From the NCBI GenBank assembly GCA_021778035.1, contig JAJYCY010000003.1, positions 26,470 through 78,103 on the forward strand: a DNA stretch of 51,634 nt, given 5' to 3'. Each line of letters starts with the position of its first letter. Within the stretch, counting starts at the first letter, position 1. The notes under the pieces are model-generated. The model was not told where the DNA came from and made no database searches. It saw only the letters and a program-made list of their open reading frames with translations. A program made the translations under genes and the position numbers. The stretch is from Pseudomonadota bacterium (GTDB lineage Bacteria; Pseudomonadota; Gammaproteobacteria; Acidiferrobacterales; UBA6901). Of the stretch, positions 39,001-48,338 are shown piece by piece.

Positions 39001-39189
39001 GATCGGCCGATCACGTGCTGCCATGTGTGCGCGCACCACCCCGGCCAGAGAACATTCGTCGGTAATGGCCAGCGCCGCATACCCCAGCGTCACAGCCTGC
39101 TCGACCAGCTCCCCGGGATGCGAAGCACCGCGCAGGAAGCTGAAGTTCGATACACAGTGAAGCTCGGCGTAGCCGTGCGGTGCGCCCAT
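36097..39189 (-). CDS. dnaE2: Error-prone DNA polymerase III alpha subunit (ImuC/DnaE2)
   Basis: A 1030-residue C-family polymerase. It starts with the PHP domain ([19 protein letters not shown], a DnaE2 hallmark) and continues through the palm with catalytic aspartates in [11 protein letters not shown], then fingers ([41 protein letters not shown]), helix-hairpin-helix and a C-terminal OB domain ([15 protein letters not shown]). It inserts bases across lesions with ImuA and ImuB in SOS mutagenesis. The ATG at 39189 lies 4 bases after the imuB stop. Last gene of the LexA-controlled operon. Confidence 0.95.
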   Translation of the reverse strand: MGAPHGYAELHCVSNFSFLRGASHPGELVEQAVTLGYAALAITDECSLAGVVRAHMAARDRPIRLIVGSEFALTDGPRLVLLAVDRSSYGELSELITCGRRAAEKGKYRLSRADVERITSRCLALWLPDDDPGLAPDPEPGLWLNRQFPQGAWIAVELARDGFDSVRLARLSGLGMQTGLPLVASGDVHMHVRARRALQDTLTAIRLGVPLGEAGRALNSNGERHLRSREALARIYPPELLAETGRIAERCRFSLDELRYEYPEELVPAGQTPATHLAQLVAEGLGRRWQSGAPDRVRGLISHELALIGELGYEPYFLTVHDIVCFARARGILCQGRGSSANSAVCYCLGITEVDPDRIETLFERFISRERNEPPDIDVDFEHDRREEVIQYIYRKYGRSRAALAATVITYRPRSAVRDVGRALGLAPEQLDRLTACLQWWDGGDIPADRLPEAGFDPENPVIRRLLERARELLGFPRHLSQHVGGFVIARGPLSSLVPIENAAMPERTVIQWDKNDLDALGLLKVDCLALGMLSVIHRAFDLVEQVRGQRLTMASVPPEDPAVYAMIRKADTVGVFQIESRAQMAMLPRLKPGCFYDLVIEVAIVRPGPVQGGMVHPYLRRRQGEEPVSYPSEAVRTVLLRTLGVPIFQEQVIKLAMVAAGFSAGEADQLRRAMAAWNRCGGLDSFGHRLIEGMRRNGYSAEFARRIFAQIRGFGEYGFPESHAASFALLVYVSAWLKCREPAAFLCALLNSQPMGFYSPAQLVQDARRHGVVVRPVDACISSRDCTLECEHASTPAVRLGLGMVRGFSRSGARRLVEARTQAAFTDVADLARRARLSRRDLDMLATAGALARLAGHRHAARWAVCGVEPDMPLLAGTDAPEALPLLRSPTEGEEIVADYASLGLSLHRHPLALLRGHLDRLGACGAAAVRRLSGGSPVRVAGLVVGRQRPGSAGGVTFVTLEDETGHTNVVVRPGTAERERAALLGARLLVVAGEVQRDGEVLHVIARHLEDHSGLLGSLMTHSRDFR

Positions 39190-39193
39190 CAGC

Positions 39194-40678
39194 TCACCCG
39201 AATATGCCGTGCAGGAACCAGCAGCGACCACCATCGAGCTCCCTGTACACCCACAGCCGCGCGCCCTGCCTGGTGCGAACGACAAAGTAATCGCGCGCGA
39301 TGTCCTGTCCGTCCCACCAGCCGCTTTCGATGCGTTCCCGATTCCCCGCGATCACCAGCGTGCCATCGAGGTACGGATGCCCGCCATGTACCTCCAGACG
39401 CACCGGATCACGCAGCAGCCACAGCGGACGTTTCCGCGCGACTGCCCCCCACGATGCATGCGCGCTTCCGCGCGCCTGCCGGCCGGATTCCGTGCCGGCC
39501 GCTGTCCCTTGTTCTCCCGGCTCGGCGCAGGCCCAGGCCCGCTCCGGACGGTGCTCGGCCACCAGGCCGAGGCCGTGCACGGCTGCTCTTCCCAGACGCG
39601 CACGCAGGCGCTCGATGAGCACTCCGTCTTCAGCCACATGCGTCGGCGCGAAAAAATCCTGGCTGTGTGGTGCGAGCGGACAGGGACGGGCGACATGCAG
39701 CGAAACTTCCTCCACCGGTGCAGGCAACGCGACACGCTCCAGCCGTTCGCGCATGAGCATGGCCAGATGGGCGGCGTCACGCGATGGCACCACAAGCCCG
39801 AGTCCTAGCCGTGTTGCCGTGCCCGATGCATGACGCAGTGACAGCACCAGTGAACGCGCGCCCTGATCACGTGCGCGCAGGAATCCTTCGAGTTCAAGCA
39901 GCAGGCGGCGCACCGGAAACAGCAGGCCTTCTGCAGTGCATGCCGGAGCCGGCAGCGGCAGACTGCCCGTAAACGCGGCTGGCGCGACAAACGCCGGACG
40001 CGGATCGGGAATGCGCCCCAGCGCCTGATCCAGGACATAAACCAGCTGCGGGCCCATGCGCCGCGCAAGCCCGTCACGCGGCAGGCGCAGACAGTCGCCA
40101 ACCGTGCGGATTCCCATTCCATGCAGCACTTCCTGCCGCTCTGCCGCCAGGCCGAGGCATGCAAGCGGGAGGGGAGACAGCGCGGCGGCAAGCGCAGACT
40201 GCTGGATCACGCAGACATCCTGCCCGGCATGCACCAGCCATGAGGCAGCAAGCGGTGTCGGTGCGGCTGCCATAGACACCTGGTAGCCGAGCTCTGCCAC
40301 TCCGCGTCTGACCATGTCCTGCAGTCGGTCCACGCCACCGAACAGCCGGCAGCTGCCGGCTATCTCCAGCAACAGCGCCTGCGGCGGCATCCGGCTGACA
40401 ACAGGGGTAAACCGGCCAGCCCAGCCCGCAAGCCGGTCAAGCGCGGCACGTTCCGATTCCACGTCACGCCCGCAGATACGCAGGGAACCGGCAAGCGCAA
40501 GCGCTGCACCAGTTCCCATACCCGGACGGACACCACAGCGACGCGCAGCGGCATTGCACAGCACCACCCGCTGTCTACGTCCCTGGCCATGCACTACGGC
40601 CAGCGGTCCGGTCACAGACATGCCGCGTGCGAATATCTCAAGCGCGAAATCCGGCAGATGCAGGCATAGCCACAGCAT
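39194..40678 (-). CDS. imuB: ImuB, inactive Y-family polymerase-like mutasome subunit
   Basis: A 494-residue DinB/UmuC-fold protein. N-terminus [18 protein letters not shown], palm segment [14 protein letters not shown] where active Y-family enzymes have the Asp-Glu catalytic pair, and little-finger region. The pair is missing, as expected for ImuB, which is a scaffold rather than a polymerase. [10 protein letters not shown] near residue 345 resembles the position of the beta-clamp-binding motif, in a degenerate form. The long C-terminal tail ends in the ImuB-typical [20 protein letters not shown]. It overlaps imuA by 41 bases and precedes dnaE2 by 4. Confidence 0.93.
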   Translation of the reverse strand: MLWLCLHLPDFALEIFARGMSVTGPLAVVHGQGRRQRVVLCNAAARRCGVRPGMGTGAALALAGSLRICGRDVESERAALDRLAGWAGRFTPVVSRMPPQALLLEIAGSCRLFGGVDRLQDMVRRGVAELGYQVSMAAAPTPLAASWLVHAGQDVCVIQQSALAAALSPLPLACLGLAAERQEVLHGMGIRTVGDCLRLPRDGLARRMGPQLVYVLDQALGRIPDPRPAFVAPAAFTGSLPLPAPACTAEGLLFPVRRLLLELEGFLRARDQGARSLVLSLRHASGTATRLGLGLVVPSRDAAHLAMLMRERLERVALPAPVEEVSLHVARPCPLAPHSQDFFAPTHVAEDGVLIERLRARLGRAAVHGLGLVAEHRPERAWACAEPGEQGTAAGTESGRQARGSAHASWGAVARKRPLWLLRDPVRLEVHGGHPYLDGTLVIAGNRERIESGWWDGQDIARDYFVVRTRQGARLWVYRELDGGRCWFLHGIFG

Positions 40679-41303
40679 GATCCGGCTCCAGATCGAGCGA
40701 TACTGGTCCGACAGGCCAGCCGCCGCGGCGTTTCAGAATGGACACGTCGACACCGCCAGCGGCCGGGACAAGCCGCAGGCGCAACGCAGCGGGAGAACCC
40801 GCAGCAGCAGCAGCGGCGGCGGCCTGTCCATGACGGAACAGCACACCCCAGGACCCGCCCGCCTCGGCTGCCAGCTGCAGACGCCTCAGGGCACGGGTAT
40901 CTGTAACCGCCGGCCAGGCCACCACGGCAGCGCAGGTACCGGCACGCAGGGACTGCTCTACCGCCCACAGCCCGTCTGCGGCAGCCCGCGGATGGACAAG
41001 CATCACCCGCGACAGATCCACCTGGGCTGCCGCCAGTGCCGGTGCATAGAGCACATGCGGCGGCGCAATAAAGGCGATCCACCGTCTGCTGCGGCTCAGC
41101 CGCGCGAGGGCAGGCAGAAGCAGGCGTAATTCGCCAATGCCCGGACAGGGAACAAGGATTTCCGTGAGCGCACCACACGGCCAGCCACCCCCCGGCAGCA
41201 GCACATCCAGCCGCGCAAATCCGCTGGGGACCCCCGGGGCAGAGGCCGGCGCGTCGCCGGCGCGCCAGACTCCGGTGCCTGGTACCGGATCCTGCCTGCT
41301 CAC
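40638..41303 (-). CDS. imuA: ImuA, RecA-like mutasome accessory protein
   Basis: A 221-residue RecA-fold protein (SulA/ImuA group): [21 protein letters not shown] at the N-terminus, then [11 protein letters not shown] and WIAFIAPPH. No Walker A motif is visible. It has an Ala-rich run near residue 165. ImuA works with ImuB and DnaE2 and may act on RecA. The start GTG overlaps the lexA stop (GTGA), and the gene runs 41 bases into imuB. Confidence 0.88.
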   Translation of the reverse strand: MSRQDPVPGTGVWRAGDAPASAPGVPSGFARLDVLLPGGGWPCGALTEILVPCPGIGELRLLLPALARLSRSRRWIAFIAPPHVLYAPALAAAQVDLSRVMLVHPRAAADGLWAVEQSLRAGTCAAVVAWPAVTDTRALRRLQLAAEAGGSWGVLFRHGQAAAAAAAAGSPAALRLRLVPAAGGVDVSILKRRGGWPVGPVSLDLEPDHAVAMPASAGFRA

Positions 41304-41899
41304 TGCAGCCTACCGTTGCGCAGAACACCTACACCGATGCCTTCGATCGCGAAGGCATCCTGTCGCAGATCAATGTCGATCGGCCCGAAATCCGGGTTTT
41401 CCGGCAACAGCCGCACCTGGTAACCATGGCGCTGGAAACGTTTCACGGTGACCTCGTCCGCCAGGCGCGCCACTACGATCTGGCCATTGCCTGCCTCGGG
41501 CGCACGGTGCACCGCAAGCAGATCGCCATCCAGAATGCCGGCATCGCGCATGCTGTGGCCACGTACCCGCAGGAAATAATCGGCGTGCGGACGAAACAGT
41601 GCCGGATCCACCTGGCACCAGTCCTCGATATGCTCTTGCGCCAGGATCGGGCTACCTGCCGCTACCGCTCCTACCACAGGCAATCCCTCCTCCCTGATCC
41701 GGATACCGCGTGAGGCACCGGGAACCAGCTCGATCGCCCCTTTCCGGGCAAGCGCCCGGAGATGATCTTCGGCCGCATTCGGCGACCGGAAACCGAGGGC
41801 AGAAGCAATCTCCAGCCGTGTCGGTGGCCGACCGGAGTCCGCCATGAAACTGCGTATCATGCGCAGAATCTGGGCCTGGCGCGGAGTGAGCACATCCAT
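41300..41899 (-). CDS. lexA: LexA repressor, heading an SOS mutagenesis operon
   Basis: A 199-residue LexA. Winged-helix DNA-binding domain at 1-70 ([39 protein letters not shown]), self-cleavage bond A81-G82 ([10 protein letters not shown]), and the catalytic dyad S116 (RGHSMRD) and K153 (VTVKRF). It represses SOS genes until RecA filaments trigger self-cleavage. The ATG at 41899 is the family start; the long upstream reading crosses the operators. Two LexA boxes sit 10-45 bases upstream, so it represses itself and imuA, imuB and dnaE2. Confidence 0.96.
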   Translation of the reverse strand: MDVLTPRQAQILRMIRSFMADSGRPPTRLEIASALGFRSPNAAEDHLRALARKGAIELVPGASRGIRIREEGLPVVGAVAAGSPILAQEHIEDWCQVDPALFRPHADYFLRVRGHSMRDAGILDGDLLAVHRAPEAGNGQIVVARLADEVTVKRFQRHGYQVRLLPENPDFGPIDIDLRQDAFAIEGIGVGVLRNGRLQ

Positions 41900-41909
41900 T
41901 TTCAATGAC

Positions 41910-41945
41910 CTGTATTGATATCCAGTACTGTAATTATATACAGTA
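41910..41945 (-). promoter_or_regulatory. Tandem LexA operators of lexA-imuA-imuB-dnaE2
   Basis: Box 1, CTGTAATTATATACAG (41928-41943), is a perfect CTGT-N8-ACAG with TA flanks on both sides, forming TACTGT...ACAGTA. Box 2, CTGTATTGATATCCAG (41910-41925), differs at one core base. Their centres are 18 bases apart. On the minus strand a TATAAT (41933-41938) lies inside box 1 and TTGACT (41945-41950) touches its edge, so bound LexA would cover the promoter. Confidence 0.92.
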
Positions 41946-42098
41946 GTCAAGCCAGCGCAAGCCGCTGGCCAGGAACGGCATGGCCGCCAGGGAGTCCAAT
42001 GCTTCAACAGCATGGATGATGCCCGCCGCTGCGCTCTGGATATCAGCAGAGACTGGCGCCGTCGGCCGGCCTGCGTCGGAACCGCGAAAGGAGGTCCT

Positions 42099-42605
42099 AT
42101 GCATCGCAGAATGTATTTCGTGTTGCCGGACGAAACACATGCCCTGCAGGTCATGCAGGACATCGAAGAATCAGGTGTGGAGCACCGCCATATCCATGGC
42201 GTCCCGGGGCGGGGAGTAACCCTGACCCGCCTGCCGGAGGCAAGCATGCGCCAGCAGCATGACATCGCTGCCCGGCTCGAAAAGACTGCATGGATAGCAA
42301 ACCTGGCAGTCTTCTTCATCGCCCTGCTTGCCCTGATCCAGGCACTGGCTCATGGTTCTGTGCTGTGGGCCGCGGTTATCCTCGTCGTACTGGCAGCCAC
42401 CGTCTTTGCCGGCGTCCTGTTCGCACTGCGTGTGCCGGACACGCACCTTGCCGAAATGCACGGGGCACTCAGCCATGGCGATGTTGTGCTCATGGCGGAC
42501 GTACCCAGGGAACGTGTCCATGAAATCGACGAAGTCGTGGAACGGCGTCACCCTGAGGCTACGGCCGGAGGTGTCGGCTGGGCCATCGACGTGCCGGGCA
42601 TCTGA
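42099..42605 (+). CDS. Two-helix inner-membrane protein of unknown function
   Basis: A 168-residue protein. A soluble N-terminal part (1-60, [20 protein letters not shown], possibly a small ferredoxin-like sensor fold) is followed by two membrane helices (about 64-84 and 88-110) and a soluble C-terminus with [20 protein letters not shown]. The layout resembles DUF1269-type stress proteins, but that is only a resemblance. The start is certain from AAAGGAGGT just upstream of the ATG. It is divergent from lexA, about 155 bases from the LexA boxes. Confidence 0.75.
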   Translation: MHRRMYFVLPDETHALQVMQDIEESGVEHRHIHGVPGRGVTLTRLPEASMRQQHDIAARLEKTAWIANLAVFFIALLALIQALAHGSVLWAAVILVVLAATVFAGVLFALRVPDTHLAEMHGALSHGDVVLMADVPRERVHEIDEVVERRHPEATAGGVGWAIDVPGI

Positions 42606-42689
42606 CCGCGCATCCTGCCGCCGCTGCCCCAATGCCTCGCTGCGGCGGCGCATGTGACAACGTGGCCGTGGCGCGAGACAATCACCGGC

Positions 42690-43379
42690 ATGGAACCCGG
42701 CCAGGCTGTCGTTTCGCTGCGCGGCGTCGATCGCAGCTACCGCGAAGGAGACCGGACACGGACAGTCCTGAGCGGACTTGATCTCGATGTCGGCCCCGGA
42801 GAATGGGTCGCGCTGATCGGCCGCAGCGGCTGCGGAAAATCCACGCTTCTCAACCTGATCAGCGGCATAGACCGGCCGGACCGCGGAGACATCTGGATAA
42901 ACGGCACGGATCTCACACGCCTTACAGAACGTGAACGCACGCTGTTCCGGCGCAAGAACATCGGGTTTGTCTACCAGTTCTTCAATCTGATCCCGACGCT
43001 GACCGTGGAAGAAAACCTGCTTCTGCCGGCTGAACTCAACCATACCGATCCGGCGCGCGCACGTGAACTGCTTGCCGCCATCGGACTCGAGGACCGGCGT
43101 ACAGACTTTCCTGATCGGCTGTCCGGCGGAGAACAGCAGCGGATCGCCACTGCACGGGCAATCGTCCATGATCCGGTCCTGCTGCTTGCCGATGAGCCGA
43201 CCGGCAATCTCGACAGCGCCACCGGCGAACAGATGCTGCGGCTGATGGAATCACTCGCCCGCAGCGCCCGCCGCGCGCTGCTGATGGTGACCCATTCTCA
43301 TGATGTTGCCCGCCGCGCCGACCGCGTGCTCACACTGGAACACGGACACATCACAGAGCAGGCAGCGGAGACGGATTGA
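42690..43379 (+). CDS. ABC transporter ATP-binding protein (LolD/MacB type)
   Basis: A 229-residue ATPase of the MacB/LolD class. Walker A GRSGCGKS (44-51), Q-loop [19 protein letters not shown] (class-specific), signature LSGGEQQR (144-151), Walker [14 protein letters not shown], and the switch His in MVTHSHD. Start: the ATG at 42690 or a GTG at 42654, neither with a strong ribosome site. Its stop overlaps the permease ATG (TGATG). It powers the FtsX-type permease that follows. Confidence 0.92.
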   Translation: MEPGQAVVSLRGVDRSYREGDRTRTVLSGLDLDVGPGEWVALIGRSGCGKSTLLNLISGIDRPDRGDIWINGTDLTRLTERERTLFRRKNIGFVYQFFNLIPTLTVEENLLLPAELNHTDPARARELLAAIGLEDRRTDFPDRLSGGEQQRIATARAIVHDPVLLLADEPTGNLDSATGEQMLRLMESLARSARRALLMVTHSHDVARRADRVLTLEHGHITEQAAETD

Positions 43380-45922
43380 TGGCCGCGCTGGTCCGGCGCG
43401 CCGGTCTCCGTTTCCTGGCCCGCCATCCATGGCAGATCTTCCTCGCGGTCCTCGGGGTTGCCCTCGGCGTTGCGGTCGTGGTCGCGGTCGGCCTCGCCGA
43501 CACCAGCGCCATGCGTGCTTTCCGGCTGTCCTCGAAAATGGTTGCGGGCAGCGCCACCGACCGGATCATCGGCGGGCCGGCCGGGATTGGCGAGCGTCTC
43601 TACACCCGCCTGCGCGTCGACGAGGGCATCGAGACCTGCGCACCGGTGGTCGATGGATATGTCGAGGCCGGTGGTCTTACCCTGCATGTCCTCGGCATCG
43701 ACCCGTTTGCCGACACCAAGTCCGGCGGACCTCTGGCAGTAACCGGAGCCGGCATCATCCGCCAGCTTCTGGTCAGACCTGGCACCGTCCTGCTTGCCCC
43801 CCGGACCGCCCGGCATCTGCACCTCAGGATCGGTAAGCATTTCATCGTGCACAGCGGCGGACAGGACCGGCATCTGGTCCTGGCAGGACTGCTGTCCGGC
43901 GCCAGGACATCACAGGCAGATGACAGCTTTCTCGTGACGGACATTTCCACCGCCCAGATCCTCACCGGACAGATCGGGCGGCTGAGCTCGATCAGCCTGA
44001 CATTGCCGTCGGGCCAGGCAGGAACGCGTCTGCGTGCACGGATTGCCGCCATCCTTCCCGTCGGAACACGGATACTGCCGGCACAGGCGCGCACCACGGC
44101 TTTGGTCCAGATGACCCGGGCGTTTCGCACCAATCTCACGGCCATGAGTCTGCTCGCGCTGATCGTGGGGATGTTTCTCATCTACAACACAATGACTTTT
44201 GCGGTACTGCAGCGCCGGCCACTCATCGGAACACTTCGTGCGATCGGCGTCACCCGCGGAGAAATATTCGGCACGGTGCTTGTCGAGGCGCTGATTCTTG
44301 GAATCATCGGGACCGTTGCCGGTCTCGCCATGGGCATGGTACTCGCGACAGGACTGCTGCATCTTGTTGCCCGCACCATCAACGACCTGTACTTCGTCGT
44401 GTCGGTCACCGGACTGCTTGTCACCCCGGGCCCGCTCGTGAAAGGCGCAGTTCTCGGCATCGGGACCACAGTACTGGCATCCCTGGTTCCGGCGATCGAG
44501 GCATCAGTCTCCACCCCGGGTGCAGCCATGCGCCGTTCCATGATCGAACAGCGGGCACATGCCATTGCACCCCGTCTGGCGCTGGCAGGCGGCGCGCTGG
44601 CAGCGGCGGCGCTGCTGATACTGCCGTTGCCCACGCGAAGCCTGGTCAGCGGATTTGCCGTGCTGTTCATGATCACCATAGGCTCAGCACTCATTGCACC
44701 GCAGGCATCCGTGTGGCTTGCTTCGGGTGCAGGCGCCCTGCTGCAGACCGGGTCACGGCGGCCGGGACACGTGCTCGGACGGCTGGCGCTTCGCGGAATC
44801 ACGGCCTCGCTGAGCCGCACCGGAGTCGCCATCGCCGCGCTCATGCTGGCGGTGGCAACCACGGTCGGCGTGGGAGTCATGGTCCAGAGTCTGCGCACCA
44901 CAGTACGGCAATGGCTCGACTCGACTCTGCGTGCAGACATCTACGTCGCTGCTCCTGCGCTTGACCCCGCCGGCACGCCACCGCCGATCGATCCGCGGAT
45001 CATCACCAGAATTGCGCGCATTCCCGGCATTTCCGCCATTTCCAGCGCCAGACGCGCCATAGTGGAATCAGGCCACGGCACCACCCAGATTCTCGCGGTG
45101 GACTTTCCCGCCGGAAACGTGCCGCGCTTTCAGCTCAGCCGGGGAGACGCGCCCCAGGCCTGGGCCGCGTTCGATGCCAACCGGGCCGTGCTCGTATCGC
45201 AGTCCTACGCCTACCGCAGGCGCATCAGCGTGGGCGCGCACGTGCGTCTGCTCACCCGCCACGGCTACCGGTCGCTGCCGGTATCCGGCGTCTTCTACGA
45301 TTACGGGTCGGAACAGGGAACCATCCTCATGCATCGCACGCTTTACGAGCACGAGTTCGGCGATCACGGCATCAGCTCGCTCGGTCTGTATCTGCAGCCT
45401 GGGACATCGACGCAGACGGTGATCGGTATGGTACGCGCGGTGGCGGCGCACAGACAGGCGCTGATCGTGCGTTCCAACCGCGCATTGCGATCTGAATCTA
45501 TCAGGGTGTTTGACCGCGCCTTTGCGATTACCGGTGTCCTGCGGACACTTGCAGTGCTGATCGCCGCAATCGGAATCCTGAGCGCGCTCATGGCGCTGCA
45601 ACTCGAACGCACGCGTGAAATCGCGATACTCCGGGCCACCGGTCTTACGCCAGGACAGATCATGGGGCTGGTCACCGTCCAGAGCGGATTCGTGGGTCTG
45701 TGCGCCGGACTGCTTGCAATTCCGTCCGGGCTGACGCTGGCACTGCTGCTCATACACGTTATCAACCGCCGTGCATTCGGCTGGACCATGCAGACGCGGG
45801 TGACTCCATCGGTGCTGGTTGAGGCCCTGATTCTGTCAGTCGCAGCGGCGATCGCCGCAGGGATCTACCCGGGATGGCGCATGGCGCGCATCAGCCCGGC
45901 CGACGCCCTGAGGGAGGAGTAG
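43379..45922 (+). CDS. FtsX-family ABC permease (LolCE/YbbP-like, two FtsX domains)
   Basis: An 847-residue inner-membrane protein. A first helix at about 19-40 (IFLAVLGVALGVAVVVAVGL) and a large periplasmic region are followed by an FtsX helix bundle (about 255-385), a linker bundle (about 395-475), a second periplasmic region (about 500-700) and a C-terminal FtsX bundle (about 715-845, ending PGWRMARISPADALRE). This double arrangement is typical of YbbP-like permeases that act as mechanotransmitters or extract lipids or lipoproteins from the membrane. It overlaps the ATPase stop by one base. The AttH-like gene follows 2 bases later. Confidence 0.9.
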   Translation: MAALVRRAGLRFLARHPWQIFLAVLGVALGVAVVVAVGLADTSAMRAFRLSSKMVAGSATDRIIGGPAGIGERLYTRLRVDEGIETCAPVVDGYVEAGGLTLHVLGIDPFADTKSGGPLAVTGAGIIRQLLVRPGTVLLAPRTARHLHLRIGKHFIVHSGGQDRHLVLAGLLSGARTSQADDSFLVTDISTAQILTGQIGRLSSISLTLPSGQAGTRLRARIAAILPVGTRILPAQARTTALVQMTRAFRTNLTAMSLLALIVGMFLIYNTMTFAVLQRRPLIGTLRAIGVTRGEIFGTVLVEALILGIIGTVAGLAMGMVLATGLLHLVARTINDLYFVVSVTGLLVTPGPLVKGAVLGIGTTVLASLVPAIEASVSTPGAAMRRSMIEQRAHAIAPRLALAGGALAAAALLILPLPTRSLVSGFAVLFMITIGSALIAPQASVWLASGAGALLQTGSRRPGHVLGRLALRGITASLSRTGVAIAALMLAVATTVGVGVMVQSLRTTVRQWLDSTLRADIYVAAPALDPAGTPPPIDPRIITRIARIPGISAISSARRAIVESGHGTTQILAVDFPAGNVPRFQLSRGDAPQAWAAFDANRAVLVSQSYAYRRRISVGAHVRLLTRHGYRSLPVSGVFYDYGSEQGTILMHRTLYEHEFGDHGISSLGLYLQPGTSTQTVIGMVRAVAAHRQALIVRSNRALRSESIRVFDRAFAITGVLRTLAVLIAAIGILSALMALQLERTREIAILRATGLTPGQIMGLVTVQSGFVGLCAGLLAIPSGLTLALLLIHVINRRAFGWTMQTRVTPSVLVEALILSVAAAIAAGIYPGWRMARISPADALREE

Positions 45923-45924
45923 CC

Positions 45925-47070
45925 ATGCGCCGTCTGCTGGCGTGGCTTCTGCCGATCCTGGCAGCAGCAGCCCTCGCCATGGCATTTTCCGGGCATGGCA
46001 CGCCGGAAAATTCCGCGTCACCGGACCTGCAATCCGTGCTCGACGGCGGCAACGCAGCCGGTTACGCCCGCGCCATGCGGCCACGGGCATTCCACTTTCC
46101 CCACGATTTCGGCCCTCACCGCTCGTACCGGACCGAATGGTGGTACTTTACCGGCAATCTCCACAGCAGACAGGGGCGGCGTTTCGGATACGAGCTCACG
46201 ATATTCCGGTTCTCGATTGCGCCGCATCCGGTGCACAGCGCATCCCGCTGGTCGACCAATCAGGTGTACGTCGCCCATCTTGCAGTCACTGACCCGGCCC
46301 GCAGTCGCTTCCGCTTCTTCAGTCAGGCAGCCCGCGGCGCCGTCGGTCTTGCCGGCTCGCAGGCTAGGCCGTTCCGGGTCTGGGTCAACAACTGGAGCAT
46401 CCGGTCCGCAGGCGGCAGCGAGTGGCCATGGCTGCTGCGGGCGAGCGCAAAAGGTGTGCGCCTGCACCTGCAGCTTGTCCCGCTGCTTGCACCCGTGCTG
46501 CAGGGCGATGACGGGCTGAGCCGCAAGGGCCCGGCGCCCGGCAATGCATCCTATTACTATTCGATCCCGCGCCTGAAAACCCGCGGCACGCTGTCCGTCG
46601 ATGGGCGGTCTTTTCCGGTAAGCGGTCTGACCTGGATGGACCGGGAATGGAGCACGAGCGCACTTCCATCCGGGGTGGCCGGCTGGGACTGGTTCGGACT
46701 GCAGCTATCCGACGGCTCGGACCTGATGTTCTACCGCCTGCGCACCGACAGCGGCACCACCGGGTCGTTCAGCCAGGGGAGCCTGGTGGAACCGGACGGA
46801 ACGGTGCTGCGTCTGGCTGCAGATGATCTGCGCATACAGGTGCTCGCGCACTGGCACAGTCCGCATGGCGGCACCTACCCGGCGCGGTGGAAGCTCATTT
46901 TTGCGCGTGCGCACCTTGCTCTGGAGGTGACACCGGTGCTTGCCGACCAGGAACTCGATGTCGGAGTGCGGTACTGGGAGGGTGCAGTCAATGTGCAGGG
47001 CGTCCACGACGGTCATCCGGTGCGGGGGGAAGGATACGTCGAACTGACCGGCTATGCACCGTCACGCTGA
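45925..47070 (+). CDS. AttH/CrtC-like secreted lipocalin-fold protein
   Basis: A 381-residue exported protein. The N-terminal signal segment (MRRLLAWLLPILAAAALAMAF) has no lipobox Cys. Family motifs: DFGPHRSYRTEWWYFTGNL, GRRFGYELTIFRF, YYYSIPRLKTRGTL and TWMDREWSTS with GWDWFGLQLSDG, typical of AttH, the 'predicted secreted hydrolase' group and hydroxyneurosporene synthase CrtC. The gene order ATPase - FtsX permease - AttH recurs in many bacteria, so the protein is probably the periplasmic partner of the transporter, perhaps binding a lipid. No carotenoid genes are near. GAGGAG lies 5 bases before the ATG. Confidence 0.88.
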   Translation: MRRLLAWLLPILAAAALAMAFSGHGTPENSASPDLQSVLDGGNAAGYARAMRPRAFHFPHDFGPHRSYRTEWWYFTGNLHSRQGRRFGYELTIFRFSIAPHPVHSASRWSTNQVYVAHLAVTDPARSRFRFFSQAARGAVGLAGSQARPFRVWVNNWSIRSAGGSEWPWLLRASAKGVRLHLQLVPLLAPVLQGDDGLSRKGPAPGNASYYYSIPRLKTRGTLSVDGRSFPVSGLTWMDREWSTSALPSGVAGWDWFGLQLSDGSDLMFYRLRTDSGTTGSFSQGSLVEPDGTVLRLAADDLRIQVLAHWHSPHGGTYPARWKLIFARAHLALEVTPVLADQELDVGVRYWEGAVNVQGVHDGHPVRGEGYVELTGYAPSR

Positions 47071-47266
47071 CCTAGACGGACCACCACCTGTCGGGGCGCC
47101 ATCGCCATGCCTGCCGCCCCTGCCCATCCCGGCTGTCTGTCGCCCGGAGGGGGTTTCCGCTGCCTGCGGCATCGCCGGTGTCCGTCTGTCCGGAACCGGA
47201 TTACATGCCGGCACCCTCCGCACACGGTACCCGGGATGGCGCAGCATTGCGGCACCCTGAAACGGT

Positions 47267-47455
47267 CTAGGACTTTCTTCGGGTATTGATGCCGAAAGGC
47301 AGGTACACGGGACACCAGCCGATCAATGCGGACGCGATCGGAACCAGGCCGAGATAGCCCCACGGGGTATGTGGCCCGATGAACACAAGACTCAGCACTC
47401 CCAGCCCGACAACGATCCGCACAGCACGGTCCACGGTTCCGACGTTCATCATCAT
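47267..47455 (-). CDS. DUF2892-like small membrane protein
   Basis: A 62-residue protein matching the YgaP-type membrane hairpin (DUF2892): NVGTVDRAVRIVVGLGVLSL, then GLVPIASALIGWCPVYLPFGINT with the conserved G-W-C-P-x-Y. Two helices. Its function is not established; it often accompanies rhodanese or Crp/Fnr genes. The start is one of three consecutive ATGs (47455 preferred, AGAGG upstream). It lies 70 bases downstream of the Crp/Fnr regulator on the same strand. Confidence 0.85.
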   Translation of the reverse strand: MMMNVGTVDRAVRIVVGLGVLSLVFIGPHTPWGYLGLVPIASALIGWCPVYLPFGINTRRKS

Positions 47456-47493
47456 ACCCTGCCTCTCCTGGTAACGATCTGCAGGTACATTGA

Positions 47494-47509
47494 ACCATGA
47501 CACCATGAC
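47494..47509. repeat. 8-bp tandem direct repeat between the Crp/Fnr and DUF2892 genes
   Basis: ACCATGAC is repeated twice without a gap (47494-47509), next to an inverted repeat GTGAC-N3-GTCAC (47517-47529) that overlaps the regulator's stop codon. Both sit in the only 70 bases available for a DUF2892 promoter and could be regulator sites; short length keeps confidence low. Confidence 0.35.
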
Positions 47510-47525
47510 AATGTCTGTGACATCG

Positions 47526-48194
47526 TCACCGAATGGCCGCGAGACTCCGCAGGCCTGCGTCGTCGGTGATGACAATACGCCCACGGGCAAGCCGCACATA
47601 GCCCCGCCGTTCGAATGCCTTGAGCAGCCGTGACACCACCTCACGCGCCGTGCCAAGTTCGGCAGCGAGCTGCCGGTGAGTCACGGATACTTCACCCGAA
47701 GCGGATACGGATTCCACCAGGTAACGCGCCAGGCGCGCGTCTGCACGCCCGAACGTGACCGCGTCCACGAGCAGCAGGAGCGCGGTCAGGCGTACACCGA
47801 ACGACGCGAACACGAAGGCGCGGAATTCGGCGCTGATGGCGAGCGCCTCGTTGAACAGGTCATCCGCCAGAGCCACGGCACGCACGTCGGTTTCGGCAAA
47901 TCCTTCTGCCGGATAGCGCTCCCCGGCAATGAGGCAGCTGGTGGTAAGAAGGCAGGTGTCGCCGGACGCAACGCGATACAGAACGATCTCGCGTCCATTT
48001 TCTCCGACACGGGTCACACAGATCGTTCCCGAGAGCACGAACACGAAATTCCGGCATGCATCGCCCGCACGGAATACCGATGTTCCGGCCGGAACGGCTA
48101 CTTCCCGACCCCTGCCCATGAGCATGCACCACCGGGCATCCCGGATCCCCTTCAGCGCCGGAAATGCATCCCACCAGGACAACTTGGAAGACAT
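47526..48194 (-). CDS. Crp/Fnr family transcriptional regulator (FNR-like recognition helix, no FNR cluster)
   Basis: A 222-residue regulator with a cyclic-nucleotide-binding-type beta-barrel (about 15-125), a dimer helix (about 125-160) and a winged helix-turn-helix (about 172-215). The recognition helix reads TAREVVSRLL: E185, S188 and R189 match the E-x-x-S-R of FNR, which reads TTGA half-sites, not the R-E-x-x-G-R of CRP. Cysteines at 23, 47, 59, 81 and 87 lack FNR's N-terminal cluster spacing, so an oxygen-labile 4Fe-4S centre is unlikely; DNR-like (haem/NO) or ligand-free sensing is possible. AAAGGTG precedes the ATG. Divergent from cydDC. Confidence 0.9.
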   Translation of the reverse strand: MSSKLSWWDAFPALKGIRDARWCMLMGRGREVAVPAGTSVFRAGDACRNFVFVLSGTICVTRVGENGREIVLYRVASGDTCLLTTSCLIAGERYPAEGFAETDVRAVALADDLFNEALAISAEFRAFVFASFGVRLTALLLLVDAVTFGRADARLARYLVESVSASGEVSVTHRQLAAELGTAREVVSRLLKAFERRGYVRLARGRIVITDDAGLRSLAAIR

Positions 48195-48313
48195 GGCCAG
48201 AGCACCTTTCGTGGAAGAGAACCGGCTGCCCCGAATCCGGCAACCCCGCTGGCGGCGCAATCCTATCATCCTTTCCGGGGTGGTGGCACAACCCGCGGAA
48301 CATGGCCCCGGGG

Positions 48314-48338
48314 TAGCGCTAAATGTGCGTTTGCGCTA
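48314..48338. repeat. Inverted repeat in the regulator-cydD intergenic region
   Basis: TAGCGC (48314-48319) and GCGCTA (48333-48338) are separated by 13 bases; AAA and TTT inside extend the pairing with one bulge. It lies 35-59 bases upstream of the cydD ATG and about 120 bases from the divergent regulator start, so it could be an operator or leader stem. Confidence 0.45.

Noticed and set aside
37339-39618. 759-codon open frame on the plus strand
   Set aside because: Antisense to dnaE2, which has unmistakable polymerase motifs; the plus frame has Arg/His/Gln-rich composition, no ribosome site and no domain.
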